Positions 8,717 to 18,834 are shown, counted from the first letter of the stretch. The stretch is DNA of 64,000 nt from Azospirillum doebereinerae (GCF_003989665.1 NZ_RZIJ01000012.1:62001-126000); one strand, 5' to 3'. A program made the numbers and translations. Notes: generated from the sequence alone by a model not told the origin.

Positions 8717-9730
8717 ATGGACGCCCTGCAACTCGGCCTGCCGGCGCTCGCCTTCATCATCGTGGTGGCGCTGGCCTTCGACTTCATCAACGGCCTGCAC
8801 GACGCGGCGAACTCCATCGCCACGGTGGTGTCGACCCGCGTGCTGTCCCCGAAACTGGCCGTCGCCTGGGCGGCCTTCTTCAACTTCATCGCCTTCCTGT
8901 TCTTCGGCCTGCACGTCGCCACCACCATCGGCACCGGGCTGGTCCAGCCCTCGGTGATCGACCCGGCGGTGATCCTGGGGGCGCTGACCGGCGCCATCGG
9001 TTGGAACGTGTTCACGTGGTGGCTGGGACTGCCGTCCTCCTCCTCCCACGCGCTGGTCGGCGGGCTGGCCGGGGCCGGCATCGCCAAGGCGGGGACCGGC
9101 GCCATCGTCGGCAGCGGCTTCTTCAAGACCGCCATCGCCATCGTGCTGTCGCCGACCATCGGCCTGGTGCTGGCGCTGCTGATGGTGCTCATCCTGTCCT
9201 GGGCGCTGCGCAAGGCGCCGCCCTTCGCGGTGGACCGCCAGTTCCGCCACTGGCAGTTGGTCTCCGCCGCGCTCTACAGCCTGGGCCATGGCGGCAACGA
9301 CGCGCAGAAGACGATGGGCATCATCGCCGTTCTGCTGTTCAGCCAGGGCATGCTGGGCGAGACCTTCTACGTTCCCTTCTGGGTCATCCTGGCCTGTCAG
9401 GCGGCGATGGGGCTGGGCACGCTGATGGGCGGCTGGCGCATCGTCCGCACCATGGGGTCGCGCATCACCGACCTGAAACCCTATCAGGGCTTCTGCGCGG
9501 AGACGGCCGGCGCCATCACGCTGTTCGGCGCCACGTGGCTGGGAATCCCGGTCTCGACCACCCACACCATCACCGGCGCCATCGTCGGAGTCGGGTCCGC
9601 CCGCCGCACCTCGGCGGTGCGCTGGGGGCTGGCGGGCCGAATCGTCTGGGCTTGGGTGCTGACGATTCCGGCCTCGGGCGCGGTCGCCTACGTCGCCTAC
9701 CTCGTCGCGGCGGCGATTCTGCTGTCCTAG
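8717..9730 (+). CDS. pit: inorganic phosphate transporter, PiT family
   Basis: A 337-residue integral membrane symporter for metal-phosphate with H+ or Na+. The twin PiT signatures are present: NGLHDAANSIATVVSTR near residue 30 and GGNDAQKTMGI near residue 195. Around ten hydrophobic segments are visible, and the repeat GLPSSSSHALVGG / GIPVSTTHTITGAIVG is typical of the duplicated PiT fold. It follows the DUF47 gene by ten bases and ends before a strong hairpin at 9745-9774. The pair forms a low-affinity phosphate uptake unit; I did not see a clear Pho box upstream. Confidence 0.93.
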   Translation: MDALQLGLPALAFIIVVALAFDFINGLHDAANSIATVVSTRVLSPKLAVAWAAFFNFIAFLFFGLHVATTIGTGLVQPSVIDPAVILGALTGAIGWNVFTWWLGLPSSSSHALVGGLAGAGIAKAGTGAIVGSGFFKTAIAIVLSPTIGLVLALLMVLILSWALRKAPPFAVDRQFRHWQLVSAALYSLGHGGNDAQKTMGIIAVLLFSQGMLGETFYVPFWVILACQAAMGLGTLMGGWRIVRTMGSRITDLKPYQGFCAETAGAITLFGATWLGIPVSTTHTITGAIVGVGSARRTSAVRWGLAGRIVWAWVLTIPASGAVAYVAYLVAAAILLS

Positions 9731-9744
9731 AGGATTAAAAACAG

Positions 9745-9774
9745 GCGTGCGAACGGGTTGGACCGTTCGCACGC
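9745..9774 (+). terminator. hairpin terminator after pit
   Basis: A perfect 12-bp stem (GCGTGCGAACGG with CCGTTCGCACGC) closes a six-base loop 14 bases after the pit stop codon. There is no T-run on the plus strand, but an A-rich stretch precedes the stem, so it could also stop leftward transcription. Confidence 0.7.
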
Positions 9775-9840
9775 AAGCATGGCCTTGACCCGGAGCGGCG
9801 GGAACGGCAGAATCACCGGGGTCGAGATAGGACACCGGTC

Positions 9841-10113
9841 ATGCCGCACATCGAGCGCACCGATCAAGGCGAGCAGTATGTTCTTCCGGGCACCGAGCGC
9901 CGGACGGCCCCCGGTTTGCCGTACGCCGCCGAGCCCAACGGTCAATTGACCCTGCATTTCTACGCCCCGCCCGGCGAGGAGGAGCGCCGCTCCCGTCCGG
10001 TCTCCGCGGCGCCCGCGACCGAAAAGGCGCGCGGCAAATCCGGCACCGCGTCGGCCGCCGGTCTGTTCGGCCGCCGTCTGGCCCATTTCCCGCACGTCTT
10101 CGATCCGGTCTGA
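9841..10113 (+). CDS. small hypothetical protein
   Basis: A 90-residue basic protein beginning MPHIERTDQGEQYVLPG and ending GLFGRRLAHFPHVFDPV. It has no signal peptide or transmembrane segment, and the middle is Arg/Ala/Pro-rich and probably disordered. It lies beyond the terminator-like hairpin after pit, so it likely has its own promoter. No family is recognised and its coding status is only moderately sure. Confidence 0.5.
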   Translation: MPHIERTDQGEQYVLPGTERRTAPGLPYAAEPNGQLTLHFYAPPGEEERRSRPVSAAPATEKARGKSGTASAAGLFGRRLAHFPHVFDPV

Positions 10114-10162
10114 GCGTCGCCCGCACCAAGGGCTTTGAAACACCGGCCCATGCGTCCTCGGG

Positions 10163-10202
10163 GATGACGGCCGGAAAGGCCGGCTTCAAAGCCGTCGTCA
10201 TC
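10163..10202. terminator. hairpin between convergent genes
   Basis: GATGACGGC on the left pairs with GCCGTC-g-TCATC on the right, with one bulged base and an inner GC-rich stem. It sits between the stop of the gene at 9841 and the stop of the hybrid kinase, where a two-way terminator is expected. Confidence 0.5.
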
Positions 10203-10233
10203 GCTTCCGGCGCGACTTTCCAGACCCGAATCC

Positions 10234-12885
10234 TCAGGCCCCCGGCGCGTGCGCGCCCGCCATCGCCTTCGCCGTTTCCCGCAGCAGACGCTCCCGGTCA
10301 TAGGGCTTGCCGATGTGGCCGTCCATGCCGGCGCGACGGCAGTCGTCGATCTCCTCCGGCATGTTGCCGGCGGTCAGCGCCAAAATCGGCACGCGGCCAC
10401 GCGGCGACGGCATTGCCCGGATGATGCGGGTCGCTTCCAGCCCATCCATGCCCGGCATGTGGACGTCCATCAAAACGAGGTCGTAATCGGCCGCGCGCAA
10501 CGCCTCCACCGCCGCCCGGCCGTCGGCGACGAGGTCCAGGCTGTAGCCGCTCGACCGGAAAATGGCGGCCAGAAGTTCGCGGTTCATGTCCAGATCCTCG
10601 GCGATCAGCAGGCGCGGCTTGCGGACCGAAGACGAAGCGGGGGGCGTGGATTCGGTCATCGGCGCGTCCATGATCGTTGCGGCGGGCGCGGTGGAGGATG
10701 GAGCGAAAGGCGTGTCGGACGGATGGCGTTCCGCCGCGATGCGGTCCAGATGCCGTTTCAGATCCGCGCTGGCGTAGGGTTTGGCGACCATGGCGATGTC
10801 CGCCGCCACATCGTCGCCGGCCCCCACCGCGTGGGCGGCGAAGCCGGAGGTGAGCAGGATCGGCAGGCCCGGACGCAGGCGCCTCGCGTGCTTGGCCAGT
10901 TCGGTGCCGGGCATTCCCGGCGGCATCACCACGTCGCTGAACAGCAGATCCAGCGGCTCGGTTCCGCTCAGCACGACCAGCGCCTCGTTGGCGTTGGCGG
11001 CGAGCGTCACCCGGTGCCCCCAGGATTGCAGCAGCATGGCCGCGCCTTCGCGGATCGACGGGTCGTCGTCCACCACCAGGATGCGCATCGGTGCGCGCCG
11101 CTCGGCGGCTGGCGGCGGGGCGGCCGGGATGTTGGGCGGCAGAACACGCGCGCCGGGCAGCCGGGCCGTCACCGTGGTGCCGACGCCCAGCGTGCTGCGC
11201 AGCGCCAGGGTTCCGCCATGCAGTTCGACCAGACGGCGCGTCAGCGGCAGGCCGAGTCCGGTCCCCTCGATCCGGCGGTTCGCCGCCGTGTCGGCCCGCC
11301 CGAACGGCTCCATCACCCGGTCGATGTCCTCGGCCGGAATGCCGAGTCCGGTGTCGGTGACGCGGATCTCCAGCGCCCCCGCCTCCATCCCGGCGGTCAC
11401 GGTGACCGACCCGCCGGACGGCGTGTACTTCACCGCGTTGGCGATCAGGTTCAGCAGGATCTGGCGCAGCCGCCGCTCGTCGGCGCGCAGCGACCGCACG
11501 GACGGTGCGACCGACACCGCCAGCGTCACCCCCGCCCGCTCGGCGCGCGGGGTCAACATGCGGACGGCGAAGGTCGCGGCGGCGTCGAGATCGACGGTCG
11601 TCTCCTCGATCTTCAGACAGCCGGCCTCGGCCTGCGCGTGGTCGAGGATCTCGTTGATCAGCTCCAGCAAATGCTGCCCCGAATCGCGAACGTTCAAGGC
11701 GAAGCGCTTGTAGACCGGCGTGCCGACCGGCCCTTCCGCCTCGCGCGCGATGAGGTCGGAGAAGCCGATCACGGCGTTCAACGGCGTGCGCAACTCGTGG
11801 CTCAGCCCGGCGAGGAACTCTCCCTTGCCCCGGTTGGCCGATTCGGCCACCTCCTTGGCGCGTTTCAACTCGGCGGCCAAACGGGTGACCTGGTCGCGTT
11901 CGGCGCCAGCCTGCTCGGCCGAGGCCCGCGCCTCGGTCAGTTGGATCTGCGTCCGCCGTTCCCGGTCGAGGTATCGCAGCCCCCAGCCCATGGTCAGCAG
12001 GATCACGAGGCTGGCGAGCAGCGCCTCGGCCGCCATGTAGGCCGAGCGGGTGCGCCATTCGGCGAAGGCTTCGGCCTCGTCGATGCCGGTCAGCACGATC
12101 AGGCCGTAATCCCGCATCGTCCGGTAGGCGGCGATCCGCGAGGTTCCGTCGAGCACGGAGGGCGAGATGTACAGGCCCTCCGGCGCTTCCTTCAACTTGG
12201 TCTTGAACAGCAGCCCGTCGGCGACGCTGCGCCCGACCATCTCGCGCATGTTGGGCCGCCGGGCGACCACGTCGCCGTTGGGCCGGTAGACGCCGATCAG
12301 CGGGTTGTAGTCGAAGCCGAGCAGATCATAGAAGTCGGTCAGGTAATCGACGCTGATCCCCGCCGCGACGACGCCGATGAACGTTCCGTCCTGGTCACGC
12401 AAGGGGCGCGAGATGGTGAAGATCATCCGCTTCTCGGCGGTGCGGCCGATCACCGCCGGGCCGATGAACAGACGGTCGCTTTCCCGCGAGGCGCGGAAAT
12501 AGTCGCGGTCGGCGACATCCGCCGAGCGTCCGGGGTAGCTGAGCGACTCCATGACCGAGCGGCCCTCGGCGTCGAAGATCCAGATCGTCTCGCCGCCGTC
12601 GACGTGGGCGGCGGCCTCGCGCAGGCGCATCCAATGGTCCATGTCGCGGATGGCGTCGATGCCGCCGGCCTCGGCCACCATCCCCGCCGTCTGGTCGAGC
12701 GAAATGGCAGCGCCACGGATCGCGCGGTGGACGTGTTCCTCCACCACTTTCGACATGTCGCGCACCAGGGAGTAGCGCCGCTGCAAGGTATCCTGGTAGT
12801 CACGATACGCCATGTGCGCCGCGTTCCCCGCCATCGCGGACAGCACGATCGTCACGACAAAAGCGCCTCGAACGAAGCGACTCAC
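10234..12885 (-). CDS. hybrid sensor histidine kinase: Cache sensor, HisKA, HATPase, two receiver domains
   Basis: A membrane hybrid kinase of about 883 residues. A GTG at 12885 is the likely start, just before the first membrane helix (FVVTIVLSAMAG). A periplasmic double-Cache-like sensor fills about residues 30-290, then a second helix (LLASLVILLTMGWGL), a coiled segment, HisKA with the phospho-His near 363 (LSHELRTPLNAVIGF), and HATPase_c (DTGLGIPAED, GTGLGLPLTRRLVELHGG). The first receiver (ILVVDDDPS) has D near 651 in FSDVVMPP; the second (LLIAEDLDMNREL) has D near 807 in LMDVHMPGMDG. There is no HPt domain, so an external phosphotransfer partner or direct output is expected. The ligand is unknown. 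Confidence 0.92.
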   Translation of the reverse strand: MSRFVRGAFVVTIVLSAMAGNAAHMAYRDYQDTLQRRYSLVRDMSKVVEEHVHRAIRGAAISLDQTAGMVAEAGGIDAIRDMDHWMRLREAAAHVDGGETIWIFDAEGRSVMESLSYPGRSADVADRDYFRASRESDRLFIGPAVIGRTAEKRMIFTISRPLRDQDGTFIGVVAAGISVDYLTDFYDLLGFDYNPLIGVYRPNGDVVARRPNMREMVGRSVADGLLFKTKLKEAPEGLYISPSVLDGTSRIAAYRTMRDYGLIVLTGIDEAEAFAEWRTRSAYMAAEALLASLVILLTMGWGLRYLDRERRTQIQLTEARASAEQAGAERDQVTRLAAELKRAKEVAESANRGKGEFLAGLSHELRTPLNAVIGFSDLIAREAEGPVGTPVYKRFALNVRDSGQHLLELINEILDHAQAEAGCLKIEETTVDLDAAATFAVRMLTPRAERAGVTLAVSVAPSVRSLRADERRLRQILLNLIANAVKYTPSGGSVTVTAGMEAGALEIRVTDTGLGIPAEDIDRVMEPFGRADTAANRRIEGTGLGLPLTRRLVELHGGTLALRSTLGVGTTVTARLPGARVLPPNIPAAPPPAAERRAPMRILVVDDDPSIREGAAMLLQSWGHRVTLAANANEALVVLSGTEPLDLLFSDVVMPPGMPGTELAKHARRLRPGLPILLTSGFAAHAVGAGDDVAADIAMVAKPYASADLKRHLDRIAAERHPSDTPFAPSSTAPAATIMDAPMTESTPPASSSVRKPRLLIAEDLDMNRELLAAIFRSSGYSLDLVADGRAAVEALRAADYDLVLMDVHMPGMDGLEATRIIRAMPSPRGRVPILALTAGNMPEEIDDCRRAGMDGHIGKPYDRERLLRETAKAMAGAHAPGA

Positions 12886-13032
12886 CGCGCCCCCATGTGG
12901 ATGGTCAACCGGAAACGCGCCGGGATAATTCGGTTCCAAACTATCACAGACGGGCCGGAGGCGCTTGCGCCAAATCCACCGCACCGCAGCATGCAGCCCC
13001 TCGCCGGACGCGGCGCCGAACCGGTCGGCCGC

Positions 13033-13929
13033 TCAGCGGCGGGTTTCCTCGGCCAGCAGATCGAGGAACAGCGCGACCATCGGCTCGGCCTTCGACTCCG
13101 GGACCGTCGCCGCCTGGAACAGGGCCTTGGTGCCGAAGAGGTCGGGCCGGATCGCCCGCAGCCGTCCGGCTTGCGCGTCGGGGGCGGCGTAATGGTCGGG
13201 CAGATAGCCCAGATAGGCTCCCGACAGGATCAGCCGCGCCGTCGATTCCATGTCGCTGACCACCGCGCGCGGCGCGGCGATGGCGAAGACCTTCAGGTCG
13301 CGCAGGCCCCAATAGCTGCGGGCGACGATGCGGTGCTGGCGCACCAGCTCGATGGTGATGCCGGCATCCTCGGCCGCGAACAAGGGGTGTTCCCGCCCGC
13401 AATAGAGGTTCTGCTGCTCGGTGTAGAGATCGGTGTAGTCCAGCCCCAGCGCGACGCGCGGGAAGCTGCCGATGGCGATCTGCAACTGGCGGGACACCAC
13501 GTCGCGCAGCAGCTCGCTGGGCGGCCGGGTGACGATGGAGACGACCACCTCCGGCGCCGCCTCGGCGAAGCGGGCGAAGACGCGCTCCAGCGGCAGGTGG
13601 GGGTCGGTGATGGTGTTGTCGACGATGCCCAGCGTCAGCGTCCCCGACATGCGGTTCTGCAAGGCCCGCGCCCGCTGCTCGAAGCGGTCGAGCGCCAGGA
13701 ACAGGTGGCGCGCCTCCTCGTAGATGGCGTTGCCCTCGGCGGTCAGGGCGAAGCCGGCGCGGCCCCGGCGGCACAGCGTCAGCCCCAGCCGGCCTTCCAG
13801 CGCCGCCATGTGGCTGGAGATCGTCGGCAGCGACAGGTTCAGCTCGCTTTGGGCGGCGGCGAATCCGCCGGATTCGGCGATGGTCAGGAAGATGCGCAGC
13901 AGGCGCAGGTCGGTGGTGTCCACATGCAT
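13033..13929 (-). CDS. LysR-family transcriptional regulator (copy 1 of a divergent pair)
   Basis: A 298-residue LysR regulator. The N-terminal winged helix-turn-helix covers residues 1-65 (LRLLRIFLTIAESGGFAAAQ, then LSLPTISSHMAALEGRLGL and LCRRGRAGFALTAEG). The effector-binding domain follows. It is strikingly similar to the divergent gene at 14034, sharing DLRLLR, GGFAAAQ, RLGLTLCRRGRAGF and an LYCG..HPLF stretch near residue 165. The two starts are 104 bp apart, so they probably share a control region. A LysR protein often controls its divergent neighbour, so the pair may regulate each other and the amino acid dehydrogenase at 15069; this is inference. Confidence 0.92.
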   Translation of the reverse strand: MHVDTTDLRLLRIFLTIAESGGFAAAQSELNLSLPTISSHMAALEGRLGLTLCRRGRAGFALTAEGNAIYEEARHLFLALDRFEQRARALQNRMSGTLTLGIVDNTITDPHLPLERVFARFAEAAPEVVVSIVTRPPSELLRDVVSRQLQIAIGSFPRVALGLDYTDLYTEQQNLYCGREHPLFAAEDAGITIELVRQHRIVARSYWGLRDLKVFAIAAPRAVVSDMESTARLILSGAYLGYLPDHYAAPDAQAGRLRAIRPDLFGTKALFQAATVPESKAEPMVALFLDLLAEETRR

Positions 13930-14033
13930 CGCGCCACTGTGACGACGCCGCCGGCCGGCTGCAAGCTTGGCCGCGAGGCTTCCGGTTCCTTCGCCCCGCG
14001 CCCGGCGCTATCCTGTGCGGCGGAGGATCGGGG

Positions 14034-14984
14034 ATGGCGAAGGGCTTTCACGGGCGGATCGGCGACGTCGATTTGCGGCTGCTGCGGGTGTTCCGCGCGG
14101 TGGTGGCGAATGGCGGCTTCGCCGCTGCCCAGGTCGAGCTGAACGTCGGTCGCTCCACCATCAGCAAGCACATGGCCGACCTGGAGGACCGCCTCGGCCT
14201 GACCTTGTGCCGCCGGGGCCGCGCCGGTTTCGAACTGACCGAGCACGGCGCCGCCCTCCACGCCCACGCCGAGCAGCTCCTGAAGTCGCTGGACGATTTC
14301 CGCGCCCAGGTCAGCGGCCTGCACACCGATCTGGTGGGGGAACTGCGCATCGGGCTGATGGACCACATGGTCGGCGACCCGGCGACTCCGGTGGTGCCGG
14401 CCCTGACCCGGCTGGCCGCCCGCGCGCCGGCCGTGACGCTGAACCTGTCGATCCTGGCGCCCGACGCGGTGGAGGCGGCGCTGCTCGACAACCGCCTGCA
14501 CGTCGGCGTCCTGCCCGAGCGCGAGCGGCGCCAGCCCGGCCTGACCTACCGCCCGCTCTACGCGGAGGATTGCTGCCTCTATTGCGGCCCCGGCCACCCG
14601 CTGTTCGAGCGCGCCGCCGACGCGCCGGTGGAGTCGCTGCTGGAGCACGCCTACGCCTCGCTCAGCTATTCGGAGAGCCAGCATCTGGCCGCGCTGTTCG
14701 GAACGGGCTGGGCGCCGGTGTCGATCACCGCGACCGCCCGCCAGATCGAGGCCATCGCCTTCCTGCTGCTGACCGGGCGTTATCTGGGGTTCCTGCCGCG
14801 CCATGTCGGCGCCGGCTGGGAGCGCGACGGGCGGTTGCGCGCGGTGCGGCCCGACGCGACGACGATCTCCACCGGCATGCTGGCGGCGACCCACGCGACC
14901 CGGCCCGACACCGCCGTGCTGCGCGCCTTCCTGGCCGAACTGGGCACCGCCTCCGCGCCGAAAGGTGCACCGGCCTTCACCTGA
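14034..14984 (+). CDS. LysR-family transcriptional regulator (copy 2 of a divergent pair)
   Basis: A 316-residue LysR regulator with the helix-turn-helix at residues 12-70 (LRLLRVFRAVVANGGFAAAQ, RSTISKHMADLEDRLGL). A strong GGAGG lies before the ATG. The effector domain contains LYCGPGHPLFERA, mirrored in the divergent copy at 13033. The amino acid dehydrogenase gene starts 84 bp downstream in the same direction, so cotranscription or control of that gene is likely. The C-terminal part is longer than in copy 1. Confidence 0.92.
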   Translation: MAKGFHGRIGDVDLRLLRVFRAVVANGGFAAAQVELNVGRSTISKHMADLEDRLGLTLCRRGRAGFELTEHGAALHAHAEQLLKSLDDFRAQVSGLHTDLVGELRIGLMDHMVGDPATPVVPALTRLAARAPAVTLNLSILAPDAVEAALLDNRLHVGVLPERERRQPGLTYRPLYAEDCCLYCGPGHPLFERAADAPVESLLEHAYASLSYSESQHLAALFGTGWAPVSITATARQIEAIAFLLLTGRYLGFLPRHVGAGWERDGRLRAVRPDATTISTGMLAATHATRPDTAVLRAFLAELGTASAPKGAPAFT

Positions 14985-15068
14985 ACGCCGACGAACCGAC
15001 GTTTTTCCGCCGCGCCGCCCCGCCTACCCTTTGTTCAACGAAACAATCATCGAACAGGGGTCCGGGTC

Positions 15069-16118
<1,050 letters not shown>

Positions 16119-16137
16119 GAGGTGGAGGAGGCGTTTT

Positions 16138-16246
16138 GCCCCCTCCCTATCCCTCCCCCGCTGCGCGGGAGAGGGGACCGGACGCTTGTCGGCGTTCGGC
16201 GGAGTTCCCTCTCCCGCCAACGGCGGGGGAGGGTCAGGGAGGGGGC
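16138..16246. repeat. palindromic intergenic element, copy A
   Basis: A 109-bp element with 23-bp imperfect terminal inverted repeats (GCCCCCTCCCTATCCCTCCC at the left, its complement at the right). Inside are shorter CCCTC/GAGGG hairpins and an asymmetric core (ACCGGACGCTTGTCGGCG). The same element occurs at 21060-21170 (reverse orientation) and 28234-28345 (same orientation). Here it separates the convergent amino acid dehydrogenase and ribB. It may act as a two-way terminator or RNA stabiliser. Confidence 0.85.
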
Positions 16247-16262
16247 AAGCGCACCCTTGCCG

Positions 16263-16952
16263 TCAGGCCACCGACCGCAGCCGCACGGCGCTGAGGTCCT
16301 CGATGCTGACCACCGGCATGCCGTGCTCCAGCGCAAAGGCCACCAGCTCCGGCAGACGGGCCATGGTTCCGTCCGGATTCATCACCTCGCACAACACGCC
16401 GGCCGGCTTGCGCCCGGCCCGCCGCATCAGCTCGATGGTCGCCTCGCTGTGGCCCCGGCGGACCGCCAGCCCGCCCGGATGCGCCCGGATCGGGAAGACG
16501 TGGCCGGGACGGCTCAACTCCTCCGGACGGCAATCGTCGGCAATGGCCGTGCGGATGGTCGTAACCCGGTCGGCGGCGGACACCCCGGTCGTCACCCCGT
16601 CGCGCGCTTCGATCGACACGGTGAAGGCCGTGCCGAAGCGGGAGCTGTTCGACGCCGCCATCGGCGCCAGTTCCAGCCGCTTGGTCCGCTCGTCGGTCAG
16701 GATCAGGCAGACGATGCCCGAGCAGGCGCGGATGAGCAGGGCCATCTGCTCCACCGTGATCCCGTCGGCCGGGTAGATGATGTCGCCCTCGTTCTCGCGG
16801 TCCTCGTCATCGACGACGACGACACCTCCGCCTTGGCGGATGGAGTCCACCGCGCGGGCCACGCGCTCGTCCGGCGTGCCGAAACGGGCGAGAAGGCTGT
16901 CCTGATTGTGGACCGAAGGCTGGTCCTGGGTCTGGTTGATGATCTGATTCAT
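16263..16952 (-). CDS. ribB: 3,4-dihydroxy-2-butanone 4-phosphate synthase
   Basis: Converts ribulose 5-phosphate into the four-carbon precursor of riboflavin. The 229-residue protein carries the family motifs [16 protein letters not shown] (acidic metal site), [21 protein letters not shown] and [19 protein letters not shown]. It is the stand-alone RibB form, with no GTP cyclohydrolase II fusion. The ATG at 16952 has GGAG about nine bases upstream; the frame is open further, but that part belongs to the leader. An FMN riboswitch lies upstream at 17081-17231, so expression should fall when FMN is plentiful. No other rib gene is nearby. Confidence 0.96.
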   Translation of the reverse strand: MNQIINQTQDQPSVHNQDSLLARFGTPDERVARAVDSIRQGGGVVVVDDEDRENEGDIIYPADGITVEQMALLIRACSGIVCLILTDERTKRLELAPMAASNSSRFGTAFTVSIEARDGVTTGVSAADRVTTIRTAIADDCRPEELSRPGHVFPIRAHPGGLAVRRGHSEATIELMRRAGRKPAGVLCEVMNPDGTMARLPELVAFALEHGMPVVSIEDLSAVRLRSVA

Positions 16953-17051
16953 GACACTCACTCCAGTTATGGGCGAGCCTGAATCAGGGCGCAAAGAGAC
17001 GACGCGACGGAGACGGAATCCCGGCCGCGTCGGCGCAGGCCATCGCTCTCA

Positions 17052-17068
17052 CCCCCGTGGAACGGGGG
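17052..17068 (-). promoter_or_regulatory. hairpin in ribB leader, possible expression platform
   Basis: A 6-bp GC stem (CCCCCG with CGGGGG, loop of five) lies 12 bases downstream of the FMN aptamer and about 100 bases before the ribB start. It has no T-run, so a change in mRNA structure or Rho access is as likely as intrinsic termination. The switching mechanism is inferred. Confidence 0.4.
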
Positions 17069-17080
17069 ATCCCGCGCATG

Positions 17081-17231
17081 ACCGGCTCATTCTCTTTCAT
17101 CCGGACTGTAACCGTCGGCCCCGGCTTCGCACCGGATCTGCTGACCCCATGGCCGGTGGGCCATGGGCGCTCGCGGGCTCCCCTTCCGTGGAAGGATTAC
17201 CGCCGGTCGGGATTTTCACCCTGCCCTGAGA
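17081..17231 (-). ncRNA. FMN riboswitch (RFN element) controlling ribB
   Basis: Read on the minus strand, the conserved RFN blocks appear in order: CTCAGGGCAGGGTGAAAATC, CCGACCGGCGGTAATCC, then GGGAGCCCGCGAGCGCC, a variable hairpin CATGGCCCACCGGCCATG, GTCAGCAGATCCGGTGC, GCCGGGGCCGACGGTTACAG and TCCGGATGAAAGAGAA. These are the hallmark sequences of the FMN-sensing aptamer, including the GGCGGT and GATGAAAGA blocks. It lies 129 bases upstream of ribB. The stretch 16953-17337 between genes is otherwise filled by the leader and one more hairpin. Confidence 0.96.
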
Positions 17232-17240
17232 ACAAGCGAT

Positions 17241-17269
17241 GTGCCGCCGCCCGGCATGGGCGGCGACAC
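17241..17269 (-). terminator. hairpin between mocR-type gene and ribB leader
   Basis: A 12-bp stem with one mismatch (GTGTCGCCGCCC with GGGCGGCGGCAC on the minus strand, loop of five) lies between the end of the MocR gene at 17338 and the FMN aptamer. It probably ends the upstream transcript; there is no clear T-run. Confidence 0.5.
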
Positions 17270-17337
17270 ACGTCAGCTATCGACAGAAACGGGCGGTTGT
17301 CAATGGGCGGACGTGGGGTTTTCCACCGGTTGCCGCG

Positions 17338-18819
17338 TCAGATGATCACCCCGGCCAGCGCCGGGGTCTGCTCCAGCGCCTCGGCCACCACCGACAGGAC
17401 CCAGCGGGTCTCGGCGACGTCGGCCGCCGCGCCCAGGCACAGCCGCAGCGCCTCCGGCACCGGATCGCCGACCGCGAAGGTGTCGCCGACCACGGCGGCG
17501 ATGCCGCGCGTGCGCAGATGGGTGGCGAACTCGCCCCGCGTCCAACTCGGCGGCAGGCGCAGCCAGATGTGGAAGGACTCAGGACCGCCGGCGAAGGAGC
17601 CCGGCGGCAGCAATTCGGCGGCCAGGGCTTGGCGCTCCACCGCCTCCTCGCGCACGGCGGCGAGCAGCGCGGCGGCGGCGCCCCCGGCGATCCAGCGGGT
17701 GGCGATGGCGCAGGTGATCGGCGAGGCCATCAGCGTCGTCGCCCGCAGCGCACCGGTCACCCGCATGGCCTGCCGCGCGTCGGGTGCCGCCACATAGGCC
17801 AGCCGCAAGGCCGGGGAGAGGCATTTCGCCAGCCCGGCGATGTGGAACACCATGTCGGGCGCCAGGGCCGCCAGCGGTGGCGGGCCGTCCGTGACCAACC
17901 GGCCGTAGATGTCGTCCTCGACGATGCAGACGCCGAACTCGCGCGCCACGGCGATGACCGCCTCGCGGCGCTCCAGAGGCATGGTCGCCGTCGTCGGGTT
18001 GTGCAGGGTCGGCATGCAGTAGAGCAGCTTCGGCCGGTGCTTCTCGAACAGCGCACGCAACGCCAGCGGGTCGAGCCCGTCGCGGTCCATCGGCGCACCG
18101 ACCACCGTCAGGCCGAGTTGCCGGGCCACCGCCTTGAAGCCGGGATAGGTCAAGGCCTCCGCGCACACCCTATCGCCGGGGCGGGCCAGCGTGGTCAGCA
18201 GGGCCAGCAGCGCGCCCTGGGTGCCGGGGCACAACGTCAAACGGTCCGCCGTGAGGCCGGGGATGCGGTCGCGCAGCCAGAGCAACCCCGCCGATTTGTC
18301 CGCCGCCGCGCTGTCGGTGCCGACGCTGTCGGGGTAGCGCAGCAGGCAGTGCGGATCCATGTCCGCCACCGCCTCGGCGGCGTCGCGGCGGAGCCGGTCC
18401 ATCAACTCGGGCCGGTCGGGGATCGGCGGCTGGTTCATCGTCATGTCGACGAAGGCGGCACGCGCCCCCTCGCGCCGGACCGACGGGGCGGGACGCGCCA
18501 CCGGGGCCGGATCCGCCGAACGCGCCGGGCCGCGTACGAAAGTCCCCTGCCCGACATGGGCATCGACCAGCCCCCGGCGGCGGGCTTCGCCGTAGCCCCG
18601 GCTGATCGTGGTGAAGTCCAGGCCGATCCGCGCCGCCAGCGCGCGTTGCGGCGGCAAACGCTGGCCGGGCGACAGACGGCCTTCCCGCACGTCGTCGGCG
18701 ATGGCGTCGGCGATGGCGATGTAGGCCGGCTTGTCCCTGCCACCGAGGCGGGGCGCCCAATCCTCGTGCCCCGTCCTGTCCTGTTCCGCTTGCATGGAAG
18801 CCCCGATCCACCGGTCCAT
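17338..18819 (-). CDS. MocR/GntR-family regulator with aminotransferase-like domain
   Basis: A 493-residue fusion of a GntR winged helix (residues about 30-95: AIADDVREGRLSPGQRLPPQ, TTISRGYGEARRRGL, VGQGTFVRG) with a fold-type I PLP aminotransferase domain. The PLP-binding lysine is in AGLAKCLSPALRLAYV, and the substrate/cofactor residues FGVCIVEDDIYGRL are present. MocR proteins bind PLP and often control PLP, GABA or taurine genes next door. No such target is adjacent here: the neighbours are DUF983 upstream and ribB downstream. Starts at 18819 and 18795 are both possible; neither has a strong ribosome site. Confidence 0.9.
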   Translation of the reverse strand: MDRWIGASMQAEQDRTGHEDWAPRLGGRDKPAYIAIADAIADDVREGRLSPGQRLPPQRALAARIGLDFTTISRGYGEARRRGLVDAHVGQGTFVRGPARSADPAPVARPAPSVRREGARAAFVDMTMNQPPIPDRPELMDRLRRDAAEAVADMDPHCLLRYPDSVGTDSAAADKSAGLLWLRDRIPGLTADRLTLCPGTQGALLALLTTLARPGDRVCAEALTYPGFKAVARQLGLTVVGAPMDRDGLDPLALRALFEKHRPKLLYCMPTLHNPTTATMPLERREAVIAVAREFGVCIVEDDIYGRLVTDGPPPLAALAPDMVFHIAGLAKCLSPALRLAYVAAPDARQAMRVTGALRATTLMASPITCAIATRWIAGGAAAALLAAVREEAVERQALAAELLPPGSFAGGPESFHIWLRLPPSWTRGEFATHLRTRGIAAVVGDTFAVGDPVPEALRLCLGAAADVAETRWVLSVVAEALEQTPALAGVII

Positions 18820-18834
18820 CGTCTTGAACCGGCG

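Noticed and set aside
10249..14142. 1297-codon plus-strand open frame
   Set aside because: It covers the hybrid kinase and the first LysR gene in antisense and has no domain; it is a product of high third-position GC.
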